Assembly (NCBI RefSeq): GCF_900625095.1 | Contig: NZ_LR130760.1 | Location: 2,610,528-2,674,527 of the forward strand | Length of the DNA stretch: 64,000 bases | Direction: 5' to 3' | Source of the DNA: Acinetobacter ihumii | GTDB taxonomy: Bacteria; Pseudomonadota; Gammaproteobacteria; Pseudomonadales; Moraxellaceae | Part shown: positions 26,085 through 35,512 of the stretch, in pieces | How positions within the stretch are numbered: position 1 is the stretch's first letter | Layout: each line of letters begins with the position of its first letter | Notes under the pieces: generated by a model | The model's database searches: none | What the model was told of the DNA's origin: nothing | What the model saw: the letters and a program-made list of their open reading frames with translations, nothing else | Position numbers and translations under genes: made by a program

Positions 26085-26600
26085 GGGTGTGACACCTAAT
26101 AGTGACTCACTCAGACAAATGCGAACATCGATAAAGCGGACAACTGTTGGCAGTCATCATGCATCTTATTTAACTCAGATTACAAAATATTTTTGCTCTG
26201 ATTGCTAAAATTCCCTGATCTCACATGTAGCTTCGGTGAATGATGCTGGTGATGATGTCAGCAGTTGCGTATTCATTTCGTTTCGATTAACGACGAATCC
26301 TGACTTTTCACTGGCGAGTGAGCGGTGCATTGGATGATGACTTTCACTGTCACGGAGCTTGAAGACTTGGTTTGTAAAGTCTTGATACGGAATGATCGTC
26401 GTATCGGTGCTCGGCAGTTCCAATGCATCAACGCTTGAGCCTGAAAGGTCACGATGACGCAACGTGTCTGATGTGCATCAGTTTTCGTTTAATAACCAAC
26501 ATTAACGGTTGGCGACATATATTTTTCAACAAACTGCCTATGCAAAAGCATAATTAAACGCAACAGTTTGTCATTTTGCCGATATAATAAGCCTTCGGCG
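26085..26600 (-). promoter_or_regulatory. Long structured 5' leader of rne
   Basis: The 750 bases between rne and rluC hold no convincing gene. On the rne side, TGCATTGG (26326-26333) pairs with CCAATGCA (26420-26427); inside it GAGC (26355-26358) can pair with GCTC (26409-26412), enclosing two hairpins, AAGACTT/AAGTCTT (26362-26383) and GATACG/CGTATC (26384-26405). A further CTGATG/CATCAG hairpin lies at about 26468. RNase E of enterobacteria autoregulates through cleavage of its leader (rne5 element), so a similar role is inferred. The transcription start is not determined. Confidence 0.6.
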
Positions 26601-26834
26601 TCGGCATATTCTTTTGGGACCATTCCGAGTTTTGAGTGAAATCTTCAACGAAAATGCATTTCATAAACATTGAAATATTTCCGTTTTTGTTCACTTACGG
26701 CGGTATCCGTGCGCTGACTATATCAAACCTTGCAGCATCTGCCTATGGGCTAAATAGATGTTTCTTGTGAAATCAACTGTCTAAGTGGTTATTTTTCACT
26801 CAAATTTAATAAATAATCGGGTTTCAAATACTGT
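26601..26834. other. Rest of the rne-rluC divergent spacer
   Basis: AT-rich DNA expected to hold the divergent promoters. I see no clear -35/-10 pair worth assigning and no gene. Confidence 0.5.
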
Positions 26835-27767
26835 ATGAATTCTACACAGCAATGGCAAAGTGTCACTTGGTTTGACGTGGACGAGCACCAAGCAGGACAG
26901 CGCATTGATAATTTTTTATTTAGTCGCTTAAAAGGCGTGCCTAAAAGCCGAATTTATCGTTTGATTCGTGAGGGACAGGTTCGGGTCAATAAAAAAAGGG
27001 TTAAAGCAGAAAGTAAATTGAATATTGGCGACCAGATTCGAGTTGCCCCAATTCGTTATGAACAAAAAGATGAAACTGCCGCACCTGTGAGTGATCAGGT
27101 GGCACAGAGCTTATTGCAACGTGTGGTTTACGAAGACGAAGGTTTATTGGTGGTGAATAAACCAGCAGGCATTGCGGTGCACGGCGGTAGCGGTGTGGCC
27201 TACGGTTTAATTGAGGCATTACGCGCTGCGACGGGTAAAAAGTATCTGGAACTGATTCATCGGATCGACCGCGATACTTCAGGGTTGGTCATGATCAGTA
27301 AAAAGCGCAGTACCTTAAAACATCTACAGGACTTATTGCGCGAACACAAAATTCGTAAAACCTATGCCGCTTTGGTTAAGGGACAGGTGAGTCTGGATAA
27401 ACAACTGATTGATGCGCCATTATTGCGTTATGAATTGGCCAATGGCGAGCGTCGTGTGCGTGTATCTAAAGAGGGTAAGCCAAGTAAAACGGAATGGAAG
27501 GTGGCAGAGCGTTTTAAAGCGGCGACTTTAGTTTACGCTTCGCCGCTATCTGGGCGGACGCATCAAATTCGGGTGCATGGCCTCAGCATTGGACATCCAT
27601 TGGTGGGTGATGATAAGTATGGTCATCAAACCGTTTACACAGGCCCAGAAGCGCGACGGTTATGTTTACATGCCATGCGTCTGGAAATACCGGATTATCC
27701 TGTGATAGAAGCACCACTACCTGAAGATATTCAAACTGTCGTGGCACAGTTGAGAGCACAAAAATGA
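26835..27767 (+). CDS. rluC: 23S rRNA pseudouridine synthase RluC
   Basis: 310 residues: an N-terminal S4 RNA-binding domain (about 17-80, QRIDNFLFSRLKGVPKSRIYRLIREGQVRVN) and an RsuA/RluA catalytic domain. The catalytic Asp is in HRIDRDTSGL near residue 144. RluC makes pseudouridine at 955, 2504 and 2580 of 23S rRNA; RluD is a less likely alternative because the position beside rne is that of rluC. The stop overlaps the next start by 4 bases. Confidence 0.93.
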   Translation: MNSTQQWQSVTWFDVDEHQAGQRIDNFLFSRLKGVPKSRIYRLIREGQVRVNKKRVKAESKLNIGDQIRVAPIRYEQKDETAAPVSDQVAQSLLQRVVYEDEGLLVVNKPAGIAVHGGSGVAYGLIEALRAATGKKYLELIHRIDRDTSGLVMISKKRSTLKHLQDLLREHKIRKTYAALVKGQVSLDKQLIDAPLLRYELANGERRVRVSKEGKPSKTEWKVAERFKAATLVYASPLSGRTHQIRVHGLSIGHPLVGDDKYGHQTVYTGPEARRLCLHAMRLEIPDYPVIEAPLPEDIQTVVAQLRAQK

Positions 27768-28435
27768 ATCGTCCTGAACTAATTATTTTTGACTGGGATG
27801 GCACATTATTTAACTCGGTTGGACAAATTGTTGAAAGTCTCAAATTTGCTGCTGCAAAGTTTGAACAGCCTTTAACTGATGAAGCTGCACAGAGCATTAT
27901 TGGCTTAGGCTTACCTGAGGTGATGCAAACCTTATTTCCTCAAGTTCCTCATCTACAGCAAGATATCTTGGTGAGTTATGGAGAGCATTATGTGGAAAAC
28001 TCCAAACACGATGCATGGTTTGATGGTGTAGCTGAACTGTTGCAGGATTTAAAAGCGCAAGGGATGAAACTGGCGGTGGCAACGGGTAAAAGTCGTCGTG
28101 GCTTAGACCGTGTACTGACTCAAACGAATAGTCATGATTTATTCGATATTACCCGCGCGGCCAGCGAAACCATGTCTAAACCGCATCCTTTAATGCTGGA
28201 AGAAATCTTGGCGTTCACAGGCGTAGATGTTCAAGATGCGATTATGGTGGGGGATAGTAGTTATGATCTTGAAATGGCCATGAATATTGATATGCCGCGT
28301 ATAGGGGTGAGTTATGGTGTACATGATGTTGACGTGTTACAACAGTACCAGCCTTTAACCATTGTAGAAGATATTGCCAGTTTACATAGATATTTAAATC
28401 AGCTTATTCAGGATAAAATAGAAGCTGAATTCTAA
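27764..28435 (+). CDS. HAD-superfamily phosphatase (phosphoglycolate phosphatase-like)
   Basis: 223 residues. Motif I is FDWDGTLFNS (Asp nucleophile residues 9 and 11), motif II is AVATGKS (~105), and motif III/IV is KPHPLML...MVGDSSYDLEMA (~140-172). The helical cap between motifs I and II is of the Gph/YfnB type. The ATGA overlap with rluC implies translational coupling, an arrangement common in Pseudomonadales. The substrate is not determined; phosphoglycolate or a nucleotide is plausible. Confidence 0.85.
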   Translation: MNRPELIIFDWDGTLFNSVGQIVESLKFAAAKFEQPLTDEAAQSIIGLGLPEVMQTLFPQVPHLQQDILVSYGEHYVENSKHDAWFDGVAELLQDLKAQGMKLAVATGKSRRGLDRVLTQTNSHDLFDITRAASETMSKPHPLMLEEILAFTGVDVQDAIMVGDSSYDLEMAMNIDMPRIGVSYGVHDVDVLQQYQPLTIVEDIASLHRYLNQLIQDKIEAEF

Positions 28436-28532
28436 GCTGTAAAATGCTATTGATCTGCCTCACTCCCCATGGACCCTAAAGAACAATTTAGCTGTGTTCT
28501 TTTTTGAAATAACAAGAACAAGAGATCAGGAA

Positions 28533-29228
28533 ATGAGTCGTTCTATACGTTTACTCAATTTATTACAACAATTAAGAGAGGCGAGATATCCGATGACTTC
28601 TCAGGTATTGGCTGAAAGATTAGGTATTAGCCAGCGTAGTGTTTATCGGGATATTGAAAGTTTACGTGCGCAAGGTGTGCGGATAGATGCTTGTGCAGGA
28701 TTGGGGTTTCAACTCAAAGAGGACTTTTTTCTACCTCCGATTAGCTTAAATGAAAACGAGGTGGAAGCGATATTTTTGGCTTTGCATTGGCTAAGAAGTG
28801 TACCTGATTTATCTTTACAGTCGGCATCGACATCCGTTCTAAGTAAGTTGAATGCGGTGTTACCAGCACATCGGCAACATTTGCTGGAGCAAACGACACT
28901 GAGGGCTTTTAATGTCTGGCTGCCTGTGGATATGCAAGTGCTGGAAAATATTCGCATGGCGATTCGTCAGCAAGTGAAAATTTCAGTGAATTATCTGGAT
29001 GAGCAGCAACGTGAAAGTTCCAGAACATTGTGGCCGTTTGCAATGGGTTATTTTAATGACAAAATTGTTTTAGCTGCATGGTGCGAATTACGACAAGATT
29101 TTCGAAATTTTCGTATCGATCGAATTCAACAACTTGATTTAACACAAGACATTTACCCACAGTTTAAACATCAACTTTTTCAAAAATGGTGGCTCAAAGA
29201 GGTCTGCAACACTACTGACAAAAACTGA
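28533..29228 (+). CDS. YafY-type HTH/WYL transcriptional regulator
   Basis: 231 residues: an N-terminal HTH_11 domain (SRSIRLLNLLQQLREARYPMTSQVLAERLGISQRSVYRDIESLR) and a WYL ligand domain whose core reads as VNYLDEQQRESSRTLWPFAMGYFNDKIVLAAWCELRQDFRNFRIDRIQQ. The DFRNFRIDRI motif is the usual end of WYL. The ATG at 28533 has AGGA just upstream. It lies 49 bases before a glutathione S-transferase gene, a pairing seen often in Acinetobacter, so it probably controls that gene. Confidence 0.85.
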   Translation: MSRSIRLLNLLQQLREARYPMTSQVLAERLGISQRSVYRDIESLRAQGVRIDACAGLGFQLKEDFFLPPISLNENEVEAIFLALHWLRSVPDLSLQSASTSVLSKLNAVLPAHRQHLLEQTTLRAFNVWLPVDMQVLENIRMAIRQQVKISVNYLDEQQRESSRTLWPFAMGYFNDKIVLAAWCELRQDFRNFRIDRIQQLDLTQDIYPQFKHQLFQKWWLKEVCNTTDKN

Positions 29229-29277
29229 CAATGACTCTGTTTATGCTGGATACATCCAATTTAAAGGAGTCATAAAA

Positions 29278-29883
29278 ATGAGTTTAAAACTTTATACCAA
29301 CAAAGAATCACGTGGGATTGTGGTGGAATGGTTATTTCAGGAACTGAATATCGATTATGAGAGAATCGAAGTTGCATATTACACAGAAATGAAAGCCCCA
29401 GAATTTTTACATTTGAATCCTTTTGGCAAAGTACCTGTATTGGTAGATGAAAAAACTGTGATTTATGAGCTTGGCGCAATTTGTACTTATTTAGCAGATA
29501 AATATGCTGAAAAAGGACTTGCTCCTTCAATAAATGATCCTAAACGTGGCTTGTACTATCGCTGGTTATTTATGATGGCTGGACCGTGGGAAGCTGCATG
29601 TGTAGATAAAAATCTGGGCTTAAAAGTAGCAGATGAGCAGAAAATGTTTGTGGGTTATGGAAGTTATGATGACGCTTATACCGCATTAATTCAAGGTTTA
29701 AGCGAGGCAGAACCCTATTTGTGCGGTGGGCAATTTACTGCCGCAGATATTTGTGTCGGTGCAATGCTATTGTGGCAGGATAAAATGGGTGAAATCCAGC
29801 CACATCCTATACTTGAACGGTATCTCAACACCCTGCGCCAGAGAGAAAGCCTAAAACTGGGCATGCCGATGTTGGCGAGTTAG
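29278..29883 (+). CDS. Glutathione S-transferase family protein
   Basis: 201 residues. The thioredoxin-like N-domain has YTNKESRGIVVEWLFQELNIDYE and the cis-Pro region FGKVPVLVDEKTVIYELGAICTYLADKY (~52-80); the helical C-domain follows, with FTAADICVGAMLLW (~155), the usual N-capping box. It conjugates or reduces electrophiles with glutathione in the cytoplasm; the substrate is unknown. Its AAAGGAG ribosome site is strong. Likely regulated by the adjacent WYL protein. Confidence 0.88.
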   Translation: MSLKLYTNKESRGIVVEWLFQELNIDYERIEVAYYTEMKAPEFLHLNPFGKVPVLVDEKTVIYELGAICTYLADKYAEKGLAPSINDPKRGLYYRWLFMMAGPWEAACVDKNLGLKVADEQKMFVGYGSYDDAYTALIQGLSEAEPYLCGGQFTAADICVGAMLLWQDKMGEIQPHPILERYLNTLRQRESLKLGMPMLAS

Positions 29884-29905
29884 TATTCATTCAGTCATGC
29901 ATGGC

Positions 29906-29937
29906 ACTTTAGTTTGATATAACTTTAGTTTGATATA
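29906..29937. repeat. Two tandem copies of a 16-bp unit
   Basis: ACTTTAGTTTGATATA occurs twice back to back. The stop of the DUF1345 gene falls in the second copy, so a copy-number change would lie in or just after its 3' end. Confidence 0.85.
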
Positions 29938-30608
29938 AAAGTTGCCGCGATATTGATGCAAATCGCTAAAATTGTGGTATTGAAGCCATAGGCCAATACC
30001 ACATGAAACAAATTAAACATTCGCATCGCTTTTGAAGTGACCGAAACATCGGCTGTTTGTGCAGATGTACCAATAATATAACTAAAGTAGACGAAATCTG
30101 GATACATCGGTTCTGGCGTTTTAGGGAAATCCAGACCCGCTTCTCTACCTTTGCTACGCGCAATATAAAAGTCGTGCGCATAATGTAAGGCAAAGGCAGT
30201 ATGCATAAATAACCACGCAGAAATAACGGTTAGAAGGGTTAATGCCAAATGACCATATTTAAATGGACTATTTTTAGTAATGGAGGACAGTTGCATGACA
30301 ATCGCAATTAAACACATGGCTAGAGCGAGTAAAACCAGCAGCATAATCACCCATTTACTTTCATCTTGTTTTTGAGCCTGTTGCTGCATCGCAGTATGAT
30401 CAGCATGCCACATCAAATGAGCTACTGAAATCAGATACAGCCCGACTGCAATATTCCAACTGATTAAAATAATCGTTGACCATTGCCAAGAACTAAAAAC
30501 ATTAAGTAATAGACTGATTAAAATTCCGATTAGTAAGGCACTAAAAAAGTGAGGTCGGGTGTAAATAGTTGTTTTCAGATGCTTGAAGATTTTTAGTATT
30601 TTGATCAT
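29925..30608 (-). CDS. DUF1345 membrane protein
   Basis: 227 residues with about five membrane helices (around residues 22-40, 45-65, 85-107, 120-145 and 195-220). HTAFALHYAHDFY and the loop FPDFVYFSYIIGTSAQTADVSVTSKAMR (shortened here) identify DUF1345, a family of unknown function found across proteobacteria. The conserved loop after helix 4 has a Tyr/Ser-rich stretch similar to ion channels of the two-pore type, but no activity is established. Monocistronic; a terminator is not obvious. Confidence 0.82.
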   Translation of the reverse strand: MIKILKIFKHLKTTIYTRPHFFSALLIGILISLLLNVFSSWQWSTIILISWNIAVGLYLISVAHLMWHADHTAMQQQAQKQDESKWVIMLLVLLALAMCLIAIVMQLSSITKNSPFKYGHLALTLLTVISAWLFMHTAFALHYAHDFYIARSKGREAGLDFPKTPEPMYPDFVYFSYIIGTSAQTADVSVTSKAMRMFNLFHVVLAYGFNTTILAICINIAATFISN

Positions 30609-30841
30609 GAGCGATGCTCAAAATGGTGAATAACTGGCTGTAGCATAAATCGAATGTAAGAAAACTGTTAGATTCAAGATGTAAAGCAGCATGTTGAATC
30701 AGTATAAAACTGAGCAAATGAAAATAACGAAGGGCGTTATGTATGACTGTGAGGATGGTCAACAAATTACAACAGGAAATATCTTTGGAAAGAACTCAAC
30801 TAAGGCTATAAAAAACCAATGAAAAATAAAAAGGTGAGGGT

Positions 30842-31786
30842 ATGGCCGAGTCAAGCAAAATTGTGGTCTATGCGGCTTTAATTGGAAATCTGGTCATTGC
30901 CTTGGTTAAATTTGTGGCGGCGTATATCACCAACAGTTCCGCCATGCTCAGTGAAGCAGTACATTCGGTGGTAGATACGCTCAATGAAGTTTTATTGTTG
31001 CATGGCATGAAGCAGTCACAAAAGCCCGCTAATTTTCGTCACCCTTTTGGCTATGGTCGGGAGCTTTATTTCTGGGCTTTTATTGTGGCTTTACTGGTTT
31101 TTGCACTTGGGTCTATTGTGTCTATTTATCAAGGTATTGCACATATACGTCAACCCGAGGAGATGGCTTCACCTTTTATTAACTATATTGTATTGGGTAT
31201 TGCGATTGTGTGTGAAGGCATTTCGTGGCGAGTTGCCCTCAAGGGATTTCGCAAGGAAAAGGGAAACATGGGGTATATGGAGGCTTTTAGACGCAGTAAA
31301 GATCCGACAACCTTTACCGTTTTATTTGAAGATTCCGCAGCCCTGATTGGTCTATTTATTGCTTTAATTGGAATTACCGCCGCCCATTATTTCGATATGC
31401 CCGTATTGGATGGTGTTGCATCTATTTTGATTGGTGTGGTTTTGGCAGTGTCTGCGTTTTTACTGGCGAGAGAGACCAAAGGGTTACTCATGGGAGAAAC
31501 TGCGAATCCTGAATTACGTGAAAATTTACTGATGATTGCTCAACGTGATATCGCAGTATCTTCTGCGAATGGGGTACTGACAGAACAAATTGGTGCACAT
31601 CAGGTAATTGCTTCTCTTAGCCTTGAATTTAAAGATAATCTAACCTCAGATGATATTGAGATCTGTGTTAATCGAATTGAAAAACAAGCGCGGCAAATTC
31701 ACCCTGAAATTGTGGCGTTATTTATTAAACCACAATCTCAACAAGTTTGGCTTGAGCGAATGAAAGGTCGGTTACAAGACAAATAA
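30842..31786 (+). CDS. Cation diffusion facilitator transporter
   Basis: 314 residues, six predicted helices and a cytoplasmic C-domain. The metal-site helix 2 is SAMLSEAVHSVVDTLNE (His43 and Asp47, about) and helix 5 carries FEDSAALIGLF. This variant, with an acidic rather than HxxxD helix 5, resembles the SLC30A9-like branch rather than ZitB. The family exports Zn2+, Mn2+, Fe2+ or similar ions in exchange for protons; the ion here is not predictable. GAGGG lies 2-6 bases before the ATG. Confidence 0.87.
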   Translation: MAESSKIVVYAALIGNLVIALVKFVAAYITNSSAMLSEAVHSVVDTLNEVLLLHGMKQSQKPANFRHPFGYGRELYFWAFIVALLVFALGSIVSIYQGIAHIRQPEEMASPFINYIVLGIAIVCEGISWRVALKGFRKEKGNMGYMEAFRRSKDPTTFTVLFEDSAALIGLFIALIGITAAHYFDMPVLDGVASILIGVVLAVSAFLLARETKGLLMGETANPELRENLLMIAQRDIAVSSANGVLTEQIGAHQVIASLSLEFKDNLTSDDIEICVNRIEKQARQIHPEIVALFIKPQSQQVWLERMKGRLQDK

Positions 31787-31884
31787 ATTGAGCAGTAGCA
31801 TAATTTGATTTTATCGTTAAGATGAACAATGCCCGACCTTAAAATGACTGCTGCATCACTGAATTGTATGATGAAAATTACCCT

Positions 31885-32940
31885 ATGAAAGAGAAGCCGA
31901 CATTAACCTATCAATTGCCGACTCAATCCTGCTGGACACATACATGGAGTAAACCGCCATTTCGTTATGCCGATTCAGAACATGCCAGCACCACACGCTT
32001 TCAAAACCAGATTAAACGCTCAGGTGCAAGAGGGTCAAAAGAATTATTGCGCTGGTTAGCCACACGTGAGTCTTTTACGTGGCAGGTCAATATTCAACAA
32101 GAGTACCAACAGCGCATCAATACCCCGATTGCTTTGCCAAAAAATCGACCTGATGCCGATATGGATGATTGGCAAGTCTGGTTTGTTGGTCATGCGACGG
32201 TTCTCATTCAAATTGGACCATTTAACTTTTTGACCGATCCCGTCTGGTGTGAATATGCGAGTCCACAACAGGGACGTGGTCCACGTCGGGTGTGTCCAGC
32301 TGGAATTGCTTTAGAACAATTACCGACCATTCATGCAGTTTTACTGAGTCATAATCATTATGACCACATGGATATTGCAAGCTTAAAGTGGTTACATCAA
32401 AAATTTGCCATGCCCATTTATACCGGCTTAGGCAATGGCTATTATTTGCCTAAAGATTTTCATGTGATTGAAATGGATTGGTGGCAGATGATTCCCTTTC
32501 ATGATGAAATCACCATTGCCTATACGCCAGCACAACATGGCTCTGGGCGGGGTTTACGCGATCAGAATAAAGCATTATGGGGTGGCTTCTCTCTTTTAAG
32601 CAAGCAAGACCATTGTTTCTTTGCTGGCGATACTGGCTATTCGCCTCATTTTAAAGAGATTCACGAGCGTTTTGGTGAGGCCAGAATTGCATTATTGCCC
32701 ATCGGTGCTTATGAGCCACGCGAGTTAATGCAATATGTGCATATGAATCCGCAGGATGCGCTGCATGCACATCTGGATTTACAGGCACAACGTTCCATGG
32801 CGATTCATTATCGAACCTTCCAACTGACCGATGAAGCACGTGATGAGCCAGAGCATGAATTGAGTCATTTACTCAAAACATCGTCTAAATTTGTGAATCC
32901 TTTTTATTGTATCAAAGAGGGACATAAACTGACCGTCTGA
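31885..32940 (+). CDS. MBL-fold hydrolase, NAPE-PLD-like
   Basis: About 351 residues. The metallo-beta-lactamase motif is SHNHYDHMD (~160), with WFVGHATVLIQIG (~100) and FLTDPVW upstream, and FAGDTGYSPHF (~253) and MAIHYRTF downstream. These place it in the group of N-acylphosphatidylethanolamine phospholipase D-like proteins, which hydrolyse phosphodiesters. The bacterial substrate is unknown. ATG at 31885 is chosen; a TTG at 31864 is possible. The ribosome site is weak. Confidence 0.82.
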   Translation: MKEKPTLTYQLPTQSCWTHTWSKPPFRYADSEHASTTRFQNQIKRSGARGSKELLRWLATRESFTWQVNIQQEYQQRINTPIALPKNRPDADMDDWQVWFVGHATVLIQIGPFNFLTDPVWCEYASPQQGRGPRRVCPAGIALEQLPTIHAVLLSHNHYDHMDIASLKWLHQKFAMPIYTGLGNGYYLPKDFHVIEMDWWQMIPFHDEITIAYTPAQHGSGRGLRDQNKALWGGFSLLSKQDHCFFAGDTGYSPHFKEIHERFGEARIALLPIGAYEPRELMQYVHMNPQDALHAHLDLQAQRSMAIHYRTFQLTDEARDEPEHELSHLLKTSSKFVNPFYCIKEGHKLTV

Positions 32941-33060
32941 GTATTTAAGCACTTTGATTCGTTTGAAAAGTCAACCAATATTGCACAAAGTGACAACGCT
33001 GTAACGCAAAACATGTGTTATAAAAAATAAAAAGATCAAAAAAAAGAGGTCACTTTTTTC

Positions 33061-35409
33061 ATGAAAATAATCAGGTTCATCATTCTTTTAATTACATTGT
33101 TGACGAGTGTATTCCTCCTGATTGGAGGGATGATGCTTATCAGTGCAGGTGGTTCATTCTATTATGTGCTTTTAGGTCTGATTTACCTGCTCAGTAGTTT
33201 CTTGCTCTATAAAAATAAGGCACTGGGTTTTTATTTAACTCTTGTTGCTTTAGCCTTAACCTTTATTTGGGCGGTGTATGAGCGCGGTTTTGCGTATTGG
33301 CCTATGCTCGCGAGAATCATGGTTCCGTTGGGTTTAGCTTTCGTTACACTGTATGCACTACGAAAAGAGCATTACAACGCGAAAACACTCGGCTTTAGTT
33401 TAAGCGCATTGGTGATCTTTATCGGGATGGCAATCGCGGCATTTTTCCCACATGATGCGCAATATGCCAAAGGCGAGTCTTATCAGGCGCATTCTCCTTT
33501 TGGAATGCCAGAAAATTGGACTGCATATGGACGAGACAATGCAGGGACACGTTTTGCGCCCTTTACTTTAATCAATCGTGATAATGTCAAAAATCTTGAA
33601 GTCGCGTGGACCTATCGAACAGGCGATCAAGGACCGGGGATTGATCAGAATACGCCACTACAAATTGATAACTTACTCTATACCTGTTCCAGAAATGGCG
33701 TGATTGCGGCATTGGATGTAGATACAGGTAAATCGGTCTGGAAATTTGATGCCAATGGACGCTCTCCTATTTGGCAGCGTTGTCGCGGACTAGGATACTT
33801 CGATGCTCGTAAAGCAACACAGGAACGTCCAATTGGACAAGTTACACTGACTCAGCAAAGCAATGCTGCACAATGCCAGCAGCGGATTGTTCAGACCACC
33901 AATGATGCACGTTTACTGGAATTGGATGCCAAAACTGGGCTGCCTTGTCAGGACTTCGGCACTCAAGGCTATGTCGATTTAAAAACAGGCATGGGAGAGG
34001 TGAAACCCGGTTTTTATTTTCAGACTTCGGCACCTTTGGTTGCCAAAGATACCATCGTAATCGGTGGTTGGGTCGTGGATAATCAGGAAGTTGGTGAACC
34101 ATCTGGTGTGATTCGTGGTTTTGATGCAAGTACTGGCGCATTAAAGTGGGCATGGGATTTGGGTAATCCTGCGATTGATCAATTACCACCTGAAGGTCAA
34201 ACCTATACGCGCGGTACTCCAAACTCATGGACGACTTTAAGTTATGATGACAAACTGGGTTTGGTCTATGTGCCATTGGGGAATAATACACCTGATTATT
34301 TTGGTGCAGATCGTCCTGAGTTTTCCAATCAATATAATTCATCTTTGGTGGCACTGGATGTCAATTCAGGTAAAGAAAAATGGCATTTTCAAACCACACA
34401 TTATGATTTGTGGGATTATGACTTACCTTCACAACCCGCTTTAATGGATGTACCTGATCAAAACGGACAGATCGTACCCGCTGTAATGCAAACCACTAAA
34501 CGTGGACAAATTTTCTTGCTTAATCGTGAAACAGGGGTACCAATTGCAGATGTGGTGGAAAAACCTGTCCCTGCAAAAAGTCCGATTCCAGATGAAAAAC
34601 CACTTTCACCGACTCAACCTTATTCAGTCGGTATGCCAACCATTGGTGCTGATCGTTTAGACGAAAAGAAAATTTGGGGGGTGACCTTATTTGATCAACT
34701 GGCGTGTCGGATTCAGTTTAAAAAGATGAGCTATGAAGGTGACTTTACTCCTGTGGGCTTTAACAAAACGCTGGAGCAACCGGGAAATCTGGGTGGGATG
34801 AACTGGGGCAGTGTCGCTTATGATGCGAAAAACCAGATCGCGTATATGAATGATATTCGTATTCCTTCAGTTTTCTGGCTGGTTAAACGGGATGAGTTTG
34901 CCAAGGTCAATAAAAAATATCCTTCTGATGGCACAGGACATGGACCTTCACCACAAACGGGTACGCCGTATGGAATGGTGACCATGATGTGGACATCGGC
35001 ACTAGAAACCCCATGTACCGAACCGCCATTTGGAACGATTAGTGCAATTGATATGAAACAGAAAAAAGTGCTATGGCAAGTGCCTGTAGGCACTACCAAA
35101 GACTTGGGGCCTTGGGGAATTAAGTCACATATTCCTTTAGCGATGGGCATGCCAACTTATGCAGGTACTTCTTTAACCGCAGGTGGCGTATTGTTCTTTG
35201 CAGGAAGTCAGGACTATTATTTGCGTGCCTATGATGCAGCGACAGGTCAAGAAATCTGGAACTACCGTTTACCCGTCGGTTCTAGTGCTACTCCAATGAC
35301 CTATGTATCACCTCAAACAGGTAAACAATATATCGTGGTCTCTGTCGGTGGTGCAGCACATTCCACTGAAGTGGGTGACTATGTGATGGCTTTTGCCCTA
35401 AAACAGTAA
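33061..35409 (+). CDS. Membrane-bound PQQ-dependent dehydrogenase (glucose/quinate/shikimate family)
   Basis: 782 residues: about five N-terminal membrane helices (residues 1-135) and a large periplasmic eight-bladed PQQ propeller. Recognisable blades include WTAYGRDNAGTRFAPF (~157), TCSRNGVIAALDVDTGKSVW (~210), THYDLWDYDLPSQPAL (~445) and GGMNWGSVAYD. The fold oxidises sugars or cyclic polyols at the outer face and feeds electrons to ubiquinone. It differs in many positions from the A. calcoaceticus glucose dehydrogenase I know, so quinate/shikimate or another polyol remain open. No pqq genes lie in the window. Confidence 0.88.
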   Translation: MKIIRFIILLITLLTSVFLLIGGMMLISAGGSFYYVLLGLIYLLSSFLLYKNKALGFYLTLVALALTFIWAVYERGFAYWPMLARIMVPLGLAFVTLYALRKEHYNAKTLGFSLSALVIFIGMAIAAFFPHDAQYAKGESYQAHSPFGMPENWTAYGRDNAGTRFAPFTLINRDNVKNLEVAWTYRTGDQGPGIDQNTPLQIDNLLYTCSRNGVIAALDVDTGKSVWKFDANGRSPIWQRCRGLGYFDARKATQERPIGQVTLTQQSNAAQCQQRIVQTTNDARLLELDAKTGLPCQDFGTQGYVDLKTGMGEVKPGFYFQTSAPLVAKDTIVIGGWVVDNQEVGEPSGVIRGFDASTGALKWAWDLGNPAIDQLPPEGQTYTRGTPNSWTTLSYDDKLGLVYVPLGNNTPDYFGADRPEFSNQYNSSLVALDVNSGKEKWHFQTTHYDLWDYDLPSQPALMDVPDQNGQIVPAVMQTTKRGQIFLLNRETGVPIADVVEKPVPAKSPIPDEKPLSPTQPYSVGMPTIGADRLDEKKIWGVTLFDQLACRIQFKKMSYEGDFTPVGFNKTLEQPGNLGGMNWGSVAYDAKNQIAYMNDIRIPSVFWLVKRDEFAKVNKKYPSDGTGHGPSPQTGTPYGMVTMMWTSALETPCTEPPFGTISAIDMKQKKVLWQVPVGTTKDLGPWGIKSHIPLAMGMPTYAGTSLTAGGVLFFAGSQDYYLRAYDAATGQEIWNYRLPVGSSATPMTYVSPQTGKQYIVVSVGGAAHSTEVGDYVMAFALKQ

Positions 35410-35422
35410 TTCAAGCAAAATA

Positions 35423-35455
35423 AAAACAGCCAGTGCATTGCACTGGCCGTTTTTT
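35423..35455. terminator. Bidirectional terminator
   Basis: CCAGTGCA/TGCACTGG stem followed by six T on the plus strand, with an A-run before it; serves the PQQ dehydrogenase and convergent catalase genes. Confidence 0.85.
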
Positions 35456-35458
35456 AAC

Positions 35459-35490
35459 AGCAACCTGATCATTTGAATGATCAGGTTGCT
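35459..35490. repeat. 14-bp perfect inverted repeat
   Basis: AGCAACCTGATCAT and its complement around loop TTGA, just after the terminator and before the catalase stop. No T-run follows, so it is an extra RNA-protecting hairpin or half of a tandem terminator. Confidence 0.6.
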
Positions 35491-35512
35491 TGATCACTTA
35501 GAACAAGGTTTT

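Noticed and set aside
26205..26462. 85-residue open frame in the rne leader
   Set aside because: No ribosome site, no recognisable protein, and it lies in the structured leader.
35459..35490. The 14-bp inverted repeat as the main terminator of catalase
   Set aside because: No T-run follows on either strand; the adjacent hairpin at 35423-35455 fits better.
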